64,000 nucleotides of DNA from Flaccisagitta enflata (Eukaryota > Chaetognatha > Sagittoidea > Aphragmophora), in assembly GCA_965153355.1 (NCBI GenBank), contig OZ231127.1, forward strand, positions 2,046,001 to 2,110,000. Direction: 5' to 3'. Position 1 is the stretch's first letter. Every line of letters begins with the position of its first letter. Positions 1 to 24,500 of the stretch are shown piece after piece. The notes below the pieces were generated by a model. That model did no database searches. It saw only the letters and a list, made by a program, of their open reading frames with translations, and was not told the DNA's origin. The translations under genes were made by a program, and so were the position numbers.

Positions 1-60
1 TGTGGTGTGTTCTTTTGGTTGTTGCTAGTTTTGCTGTAAGTAATGCTTCAAGTGTTGTTT

Positions 61-405
61 TTCGATGCATCTCTATAAGAGGGTCGGTCCGTCGGTCCGT
101 CGGTCCGTCCGTCGGTCCCTCCGTCCGTCGGTCCGTCCATCGGTCCGTCCGTCGGTCCATTACGCCTCTTTAAAAATCGCGTTTCTCAGCTGTTTTTGGC
201 CATGGCGAGATCGTATACTGGATTAAACGATCGATACATGTGTTTTGAAAGACTTCTTTGACTGATATTCAGATATTCTGATATTCCAGCAGTTTGTCTA
301 TTTGTTAAGTCTGTTCTTCCATCTGTCTAGTACAATCAGTGCGAATTTCGCTCCACGTAAGGACACAGTCAGGACGCATCGTTGCTCAGTCGGGCTTTTT
401 AGATG
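61..405 (+). mobile_element. Family A element, GATGC subfamily, copy 1
   Basis: The copy opens with the small palindrome GATGCATC followed by TCTATAAGAGG and a run of TCGG/TCCG tetramers. It continues through unique-looking sequence and closes at CGCATCGTTGCTCAGTCGGGC. The next copy repeats the same order. No coding capacity is seen, so this is a non-autonomous element. The right boundary is approximate because copy 2 abuts it. Confidence 0.6.
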
Positions 406-1114
406 CGTCCTCGCATCTCTATAAGAGGGACTGTCGGTCCGTTGGTCCGTCCGTCGGTCCGTAACGCCTGTGCAAAACCCGCGTTTCTCGACTGTTTTTG
501 GCCTCGGTGAGATCTAGGACTCGCAATAGTTAACTTTGACTAGCTAGTTAACTAGTTAAGATTCTAAAAACCCCTATAGTTAACTAGTAGAAATTAACTA
601 GTTAAAACAGTTAAAAATTTCTATGGAAATATGGGGAAAAATCACTTATTTTCCCCTAAAATGACTTGATTTTTGGTAAATTTTTTTGGTCACAAAGAAA
701 ATGTGGACAATTGTAATACACAAACAAAGAAACTCAAAGATTTCTTGCCACAAACAATAGACCAAATATTAAAGTATTGATTTCTGCAAGAATTGTATCA
801 AAAAAGTTACGATTTTGCTTAAGTCTTGCTTTTTATTAGAGAAAAATTTTAACTATTTCAGCTAGTTAACTTGGTGTAAATTGTATTTAGTAAAGTGTTA
901 ACTAGTTAATTTGAAAACCTTAACTATTGCGAGTCCTAGTGAGATCCTATATTGAATCAAATGATCGACAAACATGTTTTGAGAGTCTCCTTTACTACTC
1001 AGTCGTTTCATCTGTCAGTTCGTCCATCTGTCTCTCCAATCATGTCACAAGATCAATATACGCAGAGACACAGTCCGAACTCCGGACGCATCGTTGCCCG
1101 GTCGGGCTTGTTGT
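400..1114 (+). mobile_element. Family A element, GATGCG subfamily, copy 2, interrupted by a MITE
   Basis: The hairpin GATGCG-TCCT-CGCATC is followed by TCTATAAGAGGG and TCCG tetramers. The body matches copy 1 (for example GCGTTTCTC..CTGTTTTTGGCC) and the end reads CATCGTTGCCCGGTCGGGC. The element at 515-938 sits inside it. Copy 1 shows the uninterrupted sequence around position 215. Confidence 0.65.
515..938. mobile_element. hAT-like MITE with 19-bp TIRs and 8-bp target duplication
   Basis: Perfect terminal inverted repeats TAGGACTCGCAATAGTTAA (515-533) and its complement (920-938) enclose 424 bp of AT-rich, non-coding sequence containing several GTTAACTAG motifs. The direct repeat GTGAGATC lies immediately outside both ends (507-514 and 939-946). 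Eight-base target duplications are characteristic of hAT transposons. A related family A copy at about 212-223 carries the corresponding site without an insertion. Confidence 0.85.
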
Positions 1115-1123
1115 CCTTCTTAC

Positions 1124-14824
<13,701 letters not shown>

Positions 14825-14851
14825 CTGTAGTGGATGATTCAAAGAAAAAAC

Positions 14852-15078
14852 AAGGACAAGTAGGCCAATAAGGTGCGACGTGTGGATCGTCGAACGAATG
14901 CGTTACCAACCGACCGACCGACAGACGGACAGAGCCAGTTATAGAGGTGCTTTGTCGCACCTAACAAGGCCAAGTAGGCCAATAAGGTGCGACGTGTGGA
15001 CCGTCGAACGAATGCGTTACAGACCAACCGACCGACAGACGGACAGAGCCAGTTATAGAGGTGCTTTGTCGCACCTAA
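14852..15078 (-). mobile_element. Two tandem family A elements, AGGTGC subfamily
   Basis: Each unit of about 113 bp reads CAAGTAGGCCAATAAGGTGC, ACGTGTGG, CGTCGAACGAATGCGTTAC, ACCGACCGACAGACGGACAG and ends with the hairpin AGGTGC-TTTGTC-GCACCT before TAA. The units are head to tail at about 14852-14964 and 14966-15078. Confidence 0.8.
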
Positions 15079-15317
15079 AAAGGATCTATATCCAGTCAAA
15101 TGAATCCCGCTCTAACGGATTTCTGGGGACCAAAATATTTTATCTGTTAAAGGCAGAATTTTGTTATAGCCACTAAAAGAAATAATGGAAAACTTTATCA
15201 AAGGACTATAAAATGGTATCTGTTATAGGCGGAATTCCGCTAAAAGCAACTGTATGATGTCAGGGGAATTTGATTCTTCGATAGTCATTGCATAGACAGA
15301 GCATAATGATTGAAAAA

Positions 15318-15442
15318 CAAGGCCAAGTAGGCCAATAAGGTGCGACGTGTGGATCGTCGAACGAATGCGTTACCCCACAGACAGACCAACCGACCAACCA
15401 ACCAACGGACACAGCCAGTTATAGAGGTGCTTTGTCGCACCT
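15318..15442 (-). mobile_element. Family A element, AGGTGC subfamily
   Basis: AACAAGGCCAAGTAGGCCAA start, the AAGGTGCGACGTGTGG subterminal motif, a CCAACCGACC tract, and the AGGTGC-TTTGTC-GCACCT hairpin before TAATAA. Confidence 0.8.
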
Positions 15443-15567
15443 AATAAGGATCAGTATCAGTGATATCTTTAAAGAAAAGACTCCGGATCATCCTGTCCAA
15501 AACGCCCTCCAAATTTACTTTTCTTGGTTGATTGGAGTATGTCAGTTTGATATTGACTTACTATTTT

Positions 15568-15697
15568 TAGGTGCGACAAAGCACCTCTATAACTGGCTGT
15601 GTCCGTTGGTTGGTCGGTCGGTCGGTCGGTTGGTCTGTGGGGTAACGCATTCGTTCGACGATCCACACGTCGCACCTTATTGGCCTACTTGGCCTTG
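15568..15697 (+). mobile_element. Family A element, AGGTGC subfamily, inverted partner
   Basis: The mirror image of 15318-15442: TTTTTAGGTGCGACAAAGCACC at the left, GGCCTTGTTTT at the right. The two copies form a long inverted repeat with a ~125-bp spacer. Confidence 0.8.
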
Positions 15698-15699
15698 TT

Positions 15700-16210
15700 T
15701 TTCCAACCCGGCATGTTTCTAACGATGAGCAAATTTGAAGGGATTGATGAGTCATGAAATTTCTCTCATTAAGCGTTTTCAAAGTCTGGTAATGTCGAAA
15801 TCCCAATGGCCAACAACTCATCTAACTTACTTTTGCAAGTTATAAGGTTCGATGATCTATCTTTTCCTAATCCTGACAAGGATGCTCAAGTTTGGTCATT
15901 GAAAACCCGAGATGTATCATTCTCAACAAGTTTGCGTGCTTTTTCACAATTTGCAGCGATCACGTTCACCGACCCCCTTGGGATCCTTGCAACCCTAACA
16001 TTGGTTATTCAAAGTCTGGTCCGCTTTATTAACAATCTGATTTCCAAAGGTCGATGAAAGACACTTTTAATTGCACCAAAGCAATGAAAACCTCCGAGGC
16101 CAACAGAAAGTTAAGTAACACTAATAAAAATTTCAGATCAGGGTCAATGACAATTTCTGACGTCATAAAGTCATCATGGGGGGGGGAAATGACTGTCAGA
16201 CAGATAGATC

Positions 16211-16260
<50 letters not shown>

Positions 16261-17119
16261 TAAACCCTAAATTTGCCGGGTAATTTCGCCTTTGACGAGT
16301 CGAAGTTCGAAAATTGATCACACTCACGGGCTGTCGTTCTCTTTGATTATAACGTTCAAGTCTCTAGCCTAGGAATTTGAAATTGACTTCCATTCCGCAC
16401 AAGGGGGACATTGTTATCACAGGCAGAGATAAATATGTGGGAGAAAGAAGAAGAAAGACGCAGATCTTGGCCTCTGAAACCCACACGGACAGACCCAAAT
16501 CTGTACTTTTGGCACCTCTTCCCAGGTCTCTGCGAGGAAAAGGCGAATGCACTGAAGTGCGTTTTACGGGTTTTTGTCCCCTTTCTCACACTGCCCTGCC
16601 TCCACTCTACTCATTCAACTCACTTAACTCACTATTGCAGGACACGGACACGGCTAATCACAAATATTTGGACTGCATTCCACTATTTCTTGTCTTGTCT
16701 TGTCTTGTTTTGCTATTTCTTGTCAAAGATCTCGTCAAGTTCAAATCGATGATAAAAGACAAGAAAGACTCTCAACACTAAAGGGCCATTTAAAGGGAGG
16801 CAATGAAGTTGGAAAGGGCCATTTAAAGGGAGGCAAAATGAAATTGGAAACGGACAAATTCCAATCGCATTTTAAAATGCCATAATTCTAGACTGGACTT
16901 GATCTTTACAAATCCGAGTAAAACAAATAATATTGATTTTTTTCCATAACTGTATTTCTTTTTTTTTCATTTGGAAGGTCGATATAGGAAACTTGTACTA
17001 AAGTTTTGGTTGGATTACAAAAACACGCAATTTCCCACTTCCGGTATCATATAGTCCATTCGACTACAAGTCCGTTCGTCCCTTTGTCTGTCAATTAGTC
17101 CGTCCATTTTTCTATCTTT
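15700..17119. other. No recognisable gene
   Basis: Unassigned sequence. An 83-codon frame at 15806-16057 has no domain I recognise. A short (GA)n run sits at 16214-16258, and a GGGCCATTTAAAGGGAGGCA duplication near 16782 and 16817. Confidence 0.6.
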
Positions 17120-17121
17120 TA

Positions 17122-17296
17122 CAGTACGATGGGAGCAATAACGGAAGTACATAGACGGCCTCCTATAGCCTCACTATATTCACTCAAACCTCTTGCCCAT
17201 TATCTTTCAGAAAAACCATAGTTGAAGCTACTTTATTTAAATAGTTAGGCAGGAAATGACCCTCCATCTGAGGTCCGCATTGCTCCCATCGTACTG
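17122..17296. mobile_element. TA-flanked small MITE
   Basis: The inverted ends CAGTACGATGGGAGCAAT and its complement enclose 175 bp, with TA immediately outside on both sides. Confidence 0.8.
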
Positions 17297-17539
17297 TACA
17301 ATTTTTGGTTGCATGTACCTGATCATCACCTAAGAGACACAAGGACGCAGAGAGCCAGAGACACAGAGACACAGGGGTGAATCTCCTGTATACACATAAT
17401 TGGATTTGCGCGTTGTTTACTCTACTCGAAGTTTTTGTTTGTTCATGTGTATTATGGAGAATGAAAGATTCAAAGATCTTATTGTTAAACATTGAAAACA
17501 AAGCTGCATCGGTGAATGACCTTTCCCTTAGCCCGATTT

Positions 17540-17682
17540 TAACAAGGCCGGATACACGGCAGGACAGTCGCGGACGGTAATGCACTGGCAGTCATGCAAA
17601 AACTGCTCGCAATTCAGAAATGTAACGGATGGACCAACGGACAGAGCGACACGGCAAGGTGTAGCGTGTCCGCGACCAAAAA
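17540..17682 (-). mobile_element. Family A element, GCTCGCAATTC subtype
   Basis: AACAAGGCCGGATACACGGC start, AGTCGCGGACGG subterminal motif, CTCGCAATTCAGAAATGTAA middle, and the end GGTGTAGCGTGTCCGCGACCAAAAAG. The middle matches the element interrupted at 27210-27562 and the one at 56275-56401. Confidence 0.7.
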
Positions 17683-17799
17683 GAAATCCTTTCGTTGGAT
17701 GGATGGTCCATTGATCCGGTTCTGACTTTATTTTTTAAGCATAAGAGTTTCAGTTCACAATGCAAATGTTTTTTTATGGTTGGTAATTGAGACACTGAC

Positions 17800-18588
17800 A
17801 ATGGCTGTTAATGGGTGCTTATTGAGTCAATGTCTGTTTATGGTTGCTAATTAAGTCAATGGCTGTTAATGCTTGCCAATTGAGTCAATGGCTGTTAATG
17901 CGTCCTAATTGAGTCAATGGCTGTAAATGGTTGTTAATTGAGTCAATGGCTGTTAATGCTTGCCAATTGAGTCAATGGCTGTTAATGGGTGCTTATTGAG
18001 TCAATGTCTGTTTATGGTTGCTAATTAAGTCAATGGCTGTTAATGCTTGCCAATTGAGTCAATGGCTGTTAATGGGTGCTTATTGAGTCAATGTCTGTTT
18101 ATGGTTGCTAATTAAGTCAATGGCTGTTAATGCTTGCCAATTGAGTCAATGGCTGTTAATGCGTCCTAATTGAGTCAATGGCTGTAAATGGTTGTTAATT
18201 GAGTCAATGGCTGTTAATGCTTGCCAATTGAGTCAATGGCTGTTAATGGGTGCTTATTGAGTCAATGTCTGTTTATGGTTGCTAATTAAGTCAATGGCTG
18301 TCAATGCTTGCCAATTGAGTCAATGGCTGTTAATGCGTCCTAATTGAGTCAATGGCTGTAAATGGTTGTTAATTGAGTCAATGGCTGTTAATGCTTGCCA
18401 ATTGAGTCAATGGCTGTTAATGGGTGCTTATTGAGTCAATGTCTGTTTATGGTTGCTAATTAAGTCAATGGCTGTTAATGCTTGCCAATTGAGTCAATGG
18501 CTGTTAATGCGTCCTAATTGAGTCAATGGCTGTAAATGGTTGTTAATTGAGTCAATGGCTGTTAATGCTTGCCAATTGAGTCGATCTT
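17800..18588. repeat. 29-bp satellite with six-monomer higher-order repeat
   Basis: About 27 monomers of 29 bp (core TTGAGTCAATGGCTGTTAAT). Five monomer types occur in the order A-B-C-D-E-C, a 174-bp higher-order unit. The whole array reads ABCDEC, ABC, then ABCDEC three times. Confidence 0.9.
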
Positions 18589-18832
18589 GTGAATTTAGTC
18601 AATTTTGAACAATGGAAATAATCAAACAAGCAAGTAGATAAGATGAGCACTCAGTAGACAAAACAAAATGGATGGATAACTGCTAACACTGCTAGTTTGG
18701 ATCCAACCTACTGGTAATTAACCAAGTGTTTTTCGCAACAACTGGTTATCTAAATTACAATGCATACCATCGGACGGATGGACGGACAGACACAAGCGTC
18801 AAAACAAATTATCAGTTCATTATCCTAATACA

Positions 18833-19386
18833 ACAAGGCCAACACCTATAAGTCGCGTGCGAGATTTACATAATTACCTAATTGTATAACCACAAAACTA
18901 AAATGACTTCCATTGAAATTTATTGACTTAAGATGACTTATGATGATTAAAAATGACTTAAAATGACTTAGAATGACTAAATTGACTTAAAATGACCTAA
19001 AATGACTAAAATGACATAATTGACTAAAATGATTTAAATTGACTTAAATTGACTTAAATTGACTTAAATTGACTCAAAATGATTTTGAATGACTTAAATC
19101 GACCAAGAATGACTTAAATTGACTTTAACTGATGTAAATTGACTTAATTTGACCTAAAATCAATAAAAAAACTAAAATTTTAAAAATGACTCAAACAACT
19201 GAAATTGATTTAAAATGATCTAAAATGACTTAAAATGATCTAATTTGACTAAAAATGACCTAATTTACTTAAAATCAGTCAGTAGGAATAAAACGAATAA
19301 ATAAAGTAAAATGTGACCAACCGACGGACCGACCGACGGACGGACGGACGGACAAAGCGGAGTGTAGAGTCGCGTGCACGCGACTA
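18833..19386 (-). mobile_element. Family A element carrying an internal TGACTTAAA minisatellite
   Basis: AACAAGGCCAACACC with AGTCGCGTGCG starts the copy. About 380 bp of degenerate 9-10 bp units (AAAATGACTT, AAATTGACTT) follow, then GACCGACGGACGGACGG and the perfect 16-base palindrome GTCGCGTGCACGCGAC (19369-19384) before TAAAAA. Confidence 0.8.
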
Positions 19387-19673
19387 AAAACTATTGCCCC
19401 AAGAAGTTTTGCCCACTTTTGGGTTCTACGTGTCAGTCTCTGGTCTTTGGTGGGAGGCATTAAATCACTCAGCTCTCAGTTCTCAGCTCTCAGCTCTCAA
19501 TCCCGAATCAAATCTTTGAGAAATCTGAGATTCCAGTCTTCTTAGGCGGTATTTTAATTACAGCATTTGTCATGAACTTCTCCATCATTAGCCTTCCATA
19601 AAATACAAAAGGAATTTCTTGCGTAATTTTTATTCTGTTCTGCTGAGAGAAATTTAACTTTTCTCATCTGATA

Positions 19674-20254
19674 ACACCCCTGACATAATTAGGCGAACTG
19701 GGAACATATGCCCTAGCGGGTAAAATATTGGCCCAAGCTCTGCAAGATTTGACACAGAGATAGCTAAAATGTCATATTTTAACATAGTAGAGCAACATAC
19801 GGGGATTATGCACTGGTAGAAGGGTGAGAAGGTGATAAGTCAGAAATGGCAAATCAGATTGTGACGGATTTTCCCAGAAATATTTTTACAAAAAGATGGC
19901 ACAACCCTACAGCTGTTTTTTGCGGTCTATACCCATATTTTTTGGCCTTTGATGGCTAAGAACTCATTCTGCAGGTAAAACTAAGAGAGAAGGTCAAAAA
20001 AATGGGCAGGGGCAGCCCTTGAGGCTAAAATGATGTGCAATAAGAAACTTGGTAATATTGTACAAAGTTGAACTGTCTTTTATCAGAGACTGGCTATAAA
20101 ATAGGATTTCAACCTATTCTTTTTGGTAATTTTGGCTGAACTTGGACGGAATTTACCATAGTCCATATGTACATATCCCAAAGTACCATTAAAATCACGT
20201 CAGGCTCAAATACATGACATTCAACCCCAGTTCGCCTAATTTTGTCAGGGGTGT
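19674..20254. mobile_element. TA-flanked MITE with ~30-bp TIRs
   Basis: ACACCCCTGACATAATTAGG at the left and the complement of ACACCCCTGACAAAATTAGG at the right, both continuing CGAACTGGG. TA lies outside both ends. The 580-bp interior has no open frame of note. Confidence 0.85.
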
Positions 20255-20387
20255 TACTTTTAAATGACTGTCTATTTGACTGGTCTGTCCAGTCTTTCTG
20301 TCGGTCTGAAACAGATTTTTTGGCTGTCTGTCCGTCGTTTGGTTGTGCTTATTCCCCAATTTGTCTGAGTGTCTGTCTCTATGTCTG

Positions 20388-20390
<3 letters not shown>

Positions 20391-20469
<79 letters not shown>

Positions 20470-20595
20470 TCTCTCTCTCTCTCTCTTTCTCTCTTTGCCA
20501 GTTTGTTTACGCTTTTTTTTTCTCTCATAATAAAATTTGAACTTGATCTTGGAAGAGTTCATTGGCCTTGATGACTTCATCCCTCCTACTAAGTC

Positions 20596-20648
<53 letters not shown>
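20391..20648. repeat. (TG)n/(TC)n microsatellites
   Basis: (TG)n at 20391-20468 passing into short TC, and a separate TC run at 20600-20648. Confidence 0.97.
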
Positions 20649-20650
<2 letters not shown>

Positions 20651-21061
20651 GGTGACTACCCCTTCGATCCCTTTTACACAGTAGTGTTTGCATATAATCG
20701 TTGAGGCGTTTAAGTGTCAAAACTCAAAAGCGTTAAAGAGCTCATGCAAAGGGTGAATGACCACAAAAAAATAATTGAAAGTGAATTTAGTTTCTTCTGC
20801 TCTCAGGGTACGTGTCAGCCCACAAGGCATCAGCCCTATGCGACTCTTTTTTTTTTTATGTCTCAAAAAGCTGTCGCAACTCTTCTATGAATGTTTTGTT
20901 AATTTAATGTTGAATTTAGTGGGTGCAGTGCGACAGTTGGGCAGGAGCAGTAACGCCAACACGACTCGCAAACAGATAGAGATAGACAAATAGATGGCCA
21001 GACCGACTGACCAACCGACCGATCCTCCGACTCAACAACATTCAGAGTCGTTCCCTTCCCA

Positions 21062-21062
<1 letters not shown>

Positions 21063-21145
<83 letters not shown>
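21063..21145. repeat. (CA)n microsatellite
   Basis: Pure CA dinucleotide run. Confidence 0.98.
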
Positions 21146-21146
<1 letters not shown>

Positions 21147-21237
21147 TGCATACGATGGAAAGACAGCCTCTTATGTCTTATAGAGTACTTTTGCCAAACA
21201 TTTAATCTGGTTAAATTGGAATTACATAGATCAGATA

Positions 21238-22075
21238 GATCAGATGGATGTGTGGTCCAAAACAGCACAATCGTCTGGTACTCTTTCTTGTCACTGGTAC
21301 TTGTAGCAAACAGGTTAGAATTATTGATTTTTTCCTGGTTGGTTCCTGGTTGGATTGTTGTCTTGAATTATTTCATGATTATGTTGAGATAGACTTAGTT
21401 ATTTTGAATACTAAGGATAGTTGTGATGGGTCCGGATTAAACACCAGTGAGAGCTCCAAAGGCTCTCATCCTTAAGTAAAGTAGGGTTGAGTAGTAGTGT
21501 TGTCCAACTTTCATATATTTCAGTGCCATGGTATAGAATGCCGGCGATCCCATATGGTTGATTCTCGATTCTTGCCTCTAATGGTATGGTTTTTAACAAC
21601 ATTGCCTTTGATATCTAGATTATCCTTGGATAGCTACATCATCATTTGGTTATTTTTTTACTATAAATAATGGGGATGTGCTGACTACTTTGCATCCTTT
21701 TATTTTGGGTTGACATGGAATATTTGAGGGAATGGTCTCAATCAGTGGAAAGGATTTTGATTTTAGGTTGTGGGTTGCATGAACCTTTTACAATGGGAAG
21801 ATCAGATGGATGTGTGGTCCAAAACAGCACAATCGTCTGGTACTCTTTCTTGTCACTGGTACTTGTAGCAAACAGGTAAGAATTATTGATTTTTTCCTGG
21901 TTGGTTCCTGGTTGGATTGTCTTGAATTATTTCATGATTATGTTGAGATAGACATAGTTATTTTGAATACTAAGGATAGTTGTGATGGGTCCGGATTAAA
22001 CACCAGTGAGAGCTCCAAAGGCTCTCATCCTTAAGTAAAGTAGGGTTGAGTAGTAGTGTTGTCCAACTTTCATAC
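21238..22075. repeat. 277-bp direct duplication, 562 bp apart
   Basis: 21238-21515 and 21800-22075 are almost identical (GATCAGATGGATGTGTGGTC to GTCCAACTTTCATA), differing by a 3-bp deletion and a few substitutions. The intervening 285 bp are different. Nothing in either copy looks coding. Confidence 0.9.
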
Positions 22076-22247
22076 GATCAAGAAAGAATTTTTGAAAAAG
22101 ACTCTTCGGTTCATTATACAAATTTTTTTCGTTACTTTGTCCCTTTAAACCATGTTTATCACTCTTCCCACAATTGGTCTTAGAGTAAAGTAACAAATTC
22201 TTTAGACTCCAATCCCTTGGTTTGCATGTTCTTAACTTCTTTCTTTT

Positions 22248-22478
22248 TAGTCGCGTGCTACGCGACTCTACACCCCGCTTTGTCGGTTCGTCCGTCGGTC
22301 CCTCGGTCCGTCCATCGGTCCGTCCGTCCGTCCGTCCGTCACACTTTTCTTTTTGGCGTAAATGGAGTTTTTGGCCTTATTGGCTATTGCTCCTGCCCAA
22401 ATGTTCCACTGACCTCAATTATTGCCCCTGCCCACCCGCACGCGACTGGGGTAGCCGTGTTTCCGGCCTTGTTTATGA
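22248..22478 (+). mobile_element. Family A element, GTCGCG subfamily
   Basis: TTTTTAGTCGCGTGCTACGCGACTC start, ACACCCCGCTTTGTCGG, TCCG tract, TCACACTTTTC, and the end CACGCGACTGGGGTAGCC..CCGGCCTTGTTT. It is followed within 12 bases by a (TTTC)n tract. Confidence 0.8.
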
Positions 22479-22484
22479 CCTTTT

Positions 22485-22493
22485 TCTTTTTTT

Positions 22494-22567
<74 letters not shown>

Positions 22568-22685
22568 TTCCCTTCTTTCTTTCTTTCTTTCTTTCTAGGG
22601 ATAGCTATGAATGAATAACGCTCGGCGCACCGTCTTGGCCCGTGTATCCGGCCTTGTTTTTTCTCTCTCTCTCTTGTTCTATTTT

Positions 22686-22737
<52 letters not shown>

Positions 22738-22998
22738 TTTTTCCTTTTTCTTTCTTTCTTTCTTTCTTCTTTCTTTTTCTTTTTTTTTCTGTTTCTTTGC
22801 CCTTCCTTCTTCTTTCAATCTTTTCTTTTTTCTTTTCTTTCCTTTTTATCTTTTCTTTGTTTCTTTTCTTTCTTTTTTCTTTTCTTTTCTTTCTTTCTTC
22901 TTTCTTTCTTTCTTCTTCTTCTTTCTTCTTTCTTTCTCGCTCTCTTTCTTTCATTCTTTCTTTCATTCTTTCTTTCTTTCTTTCTTTCTTTCTTTTTC

Positions 22999-23037
<39 letters not shown>

Positions 23038-23095
23038 CTCATTCTTTCTTTCTCTCTTCCTTTCTTTCTCTCTTCCATTCTTTCTTTCTTTTTTT
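22485..23095. repeat. (TTTC)n tracts around a family A right end
   Basis: TTTC tetramers at 22490-22600 and, more degenerate, at 22680-23095. Between them 22613-22660 is an isolated family A right end (GGCGCACCGTCTTGGCCCGT, CCGGCCTTGTTTTTT) matching the element at 6627-7003. Confidence 0.9.
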
Positions 23096-23339
23096 ACCTT
23101 TCTAATTTATTTATTTCTTTCGCACTATCCGGGCCTTTTTTTAACTTATGTTTTTCCTTTTTTTGGCTTTATCCCCGTACTGCACTGGCAGCTGTCCTAC
23201 CCCCGCGCACAATTCAAATCTTAAGCCATTGAATTAGGGCGAGGGTGCCACTGAACATACAGGTTCTCCCACCAGCACATGCATATACTGCTTAGCTCTC
23301 CATAGAATTCCTTAGTCGCCTCGACTCTTCCTGTATCAC

Positions 23340-23710
23340 TCACCAGTCACCAACCTCTCTCCTCTACCTTTCACCTACTTTTTTGAGTTCATAGACCGCC
23401 CATTTCCTTTGTTTAAATGGCTACCCCTTAGGCTCTTTTCTACCTCTCCGTTCTAATCTTTACCTATGCTCTTCAGTTCTTTACTTCTGTGAGTTCATAG
23501 AAAAAAGACTCTTCATAGAACGCCCATCTTGTTTAAATAGTTACCCCTTCTGCTCTTTCCTAGGTTACCCCTTATACCCTTGCGGGCCTTGCCACTCTAT
23601 TCTATCTTTCACCAAAGCCCTTCAGTTTCCCACTTTTGTGAGCTCATTGACCGCCCATTTTCCTTGTTTTAAAAGTTACCCCTTAGGCTCTTTTCAATGC
23701 TACCACTTAA
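23340..23710. repeat. Degenerate ~120-bp tandem repeat, 3 copies
   Basis: GAGTTCATAGACCGCCCATT, TTGTTTAAATGGCTACCCCT and CTTTTGTGAG-type motifs recur three times at about 23375, 23490 and 23640. No protein-like frame. Confidence 0.6.
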
Positions 23711-24264
23711 GAAGGCCTATCGATCGTGAGATTTTTTTACAGGGAGACCTTGAGAGGGCCTATCATACTGCCCTAAAGCGGCAATGTCGTCACTTTGCTG
23801 ACAGCCCGGGATATACCTCGTCTTTCAAGTCGAGCCCTACTAGAAAATTTTTTTTTGATAAAAAGGTGTGTCACCCCTTTACTTAAGAGATGAAAAAATT
23901 TTCATACCCTTGTAGGGCTAGGGTCAATTTTTTTTTCTACTTTTTTGTTCTGTACACGTTGAGACTAAAATCAGAAAATGTATTGCAATAATTGGTGTGA
24001 CACAAGTAATGAAATCAACCCAGCCCACGATCCACTGCTTATTGACAATTTTTTCATGATCATAAGGGACCAACATAAAATACAAAATTAATTGATGCTG
24101 ATGCATTTTTCCTACAGCTCTTTTGTCAAGTTTTTTTCTTCTTTTTATTTTTTCACTGGATACTTTATACTGAAGAAGTGATTTCATTTATTTAATAAAT
24201 AACTGATATTTAATGTATTTTGACGTGGATAAATGCGTTTGGTAATCAATCGCTGATGCTAAGA

Positions 24265-24442
24265 GGTGAGTAAAAGAGAGAGAGAAAAAGAGAGAGAGAG
24301 AGATAGAGAGATATATAGAGATATAGAGAGATATATATATATATATGTGATAGAAGGAGAGGAGAGGGATATAGGCATAGGAGACAGACAGAGAAAGAGA
24401 GATAGAGACAGAGACAGTATATACATATATACAGAACATACT

Positions 24443-24495
<53 letters not shown>

Positions 24496-24500
24496 TATAT
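24265..24500. repeat. (GA)/(TA) compound microsatellite
   Basis: GAGA runs, ATAGAGAT runs and a pure TA run at about 24446-24488. Confidence 0.95.

Noticed and set aside
15806-16057. 83-codon plus-strand frame starting MANNSSNLLL
   Set aside because: No recognisable domain and no splice or codon-use support. Length is expected by chance in AT-moderate sequence.
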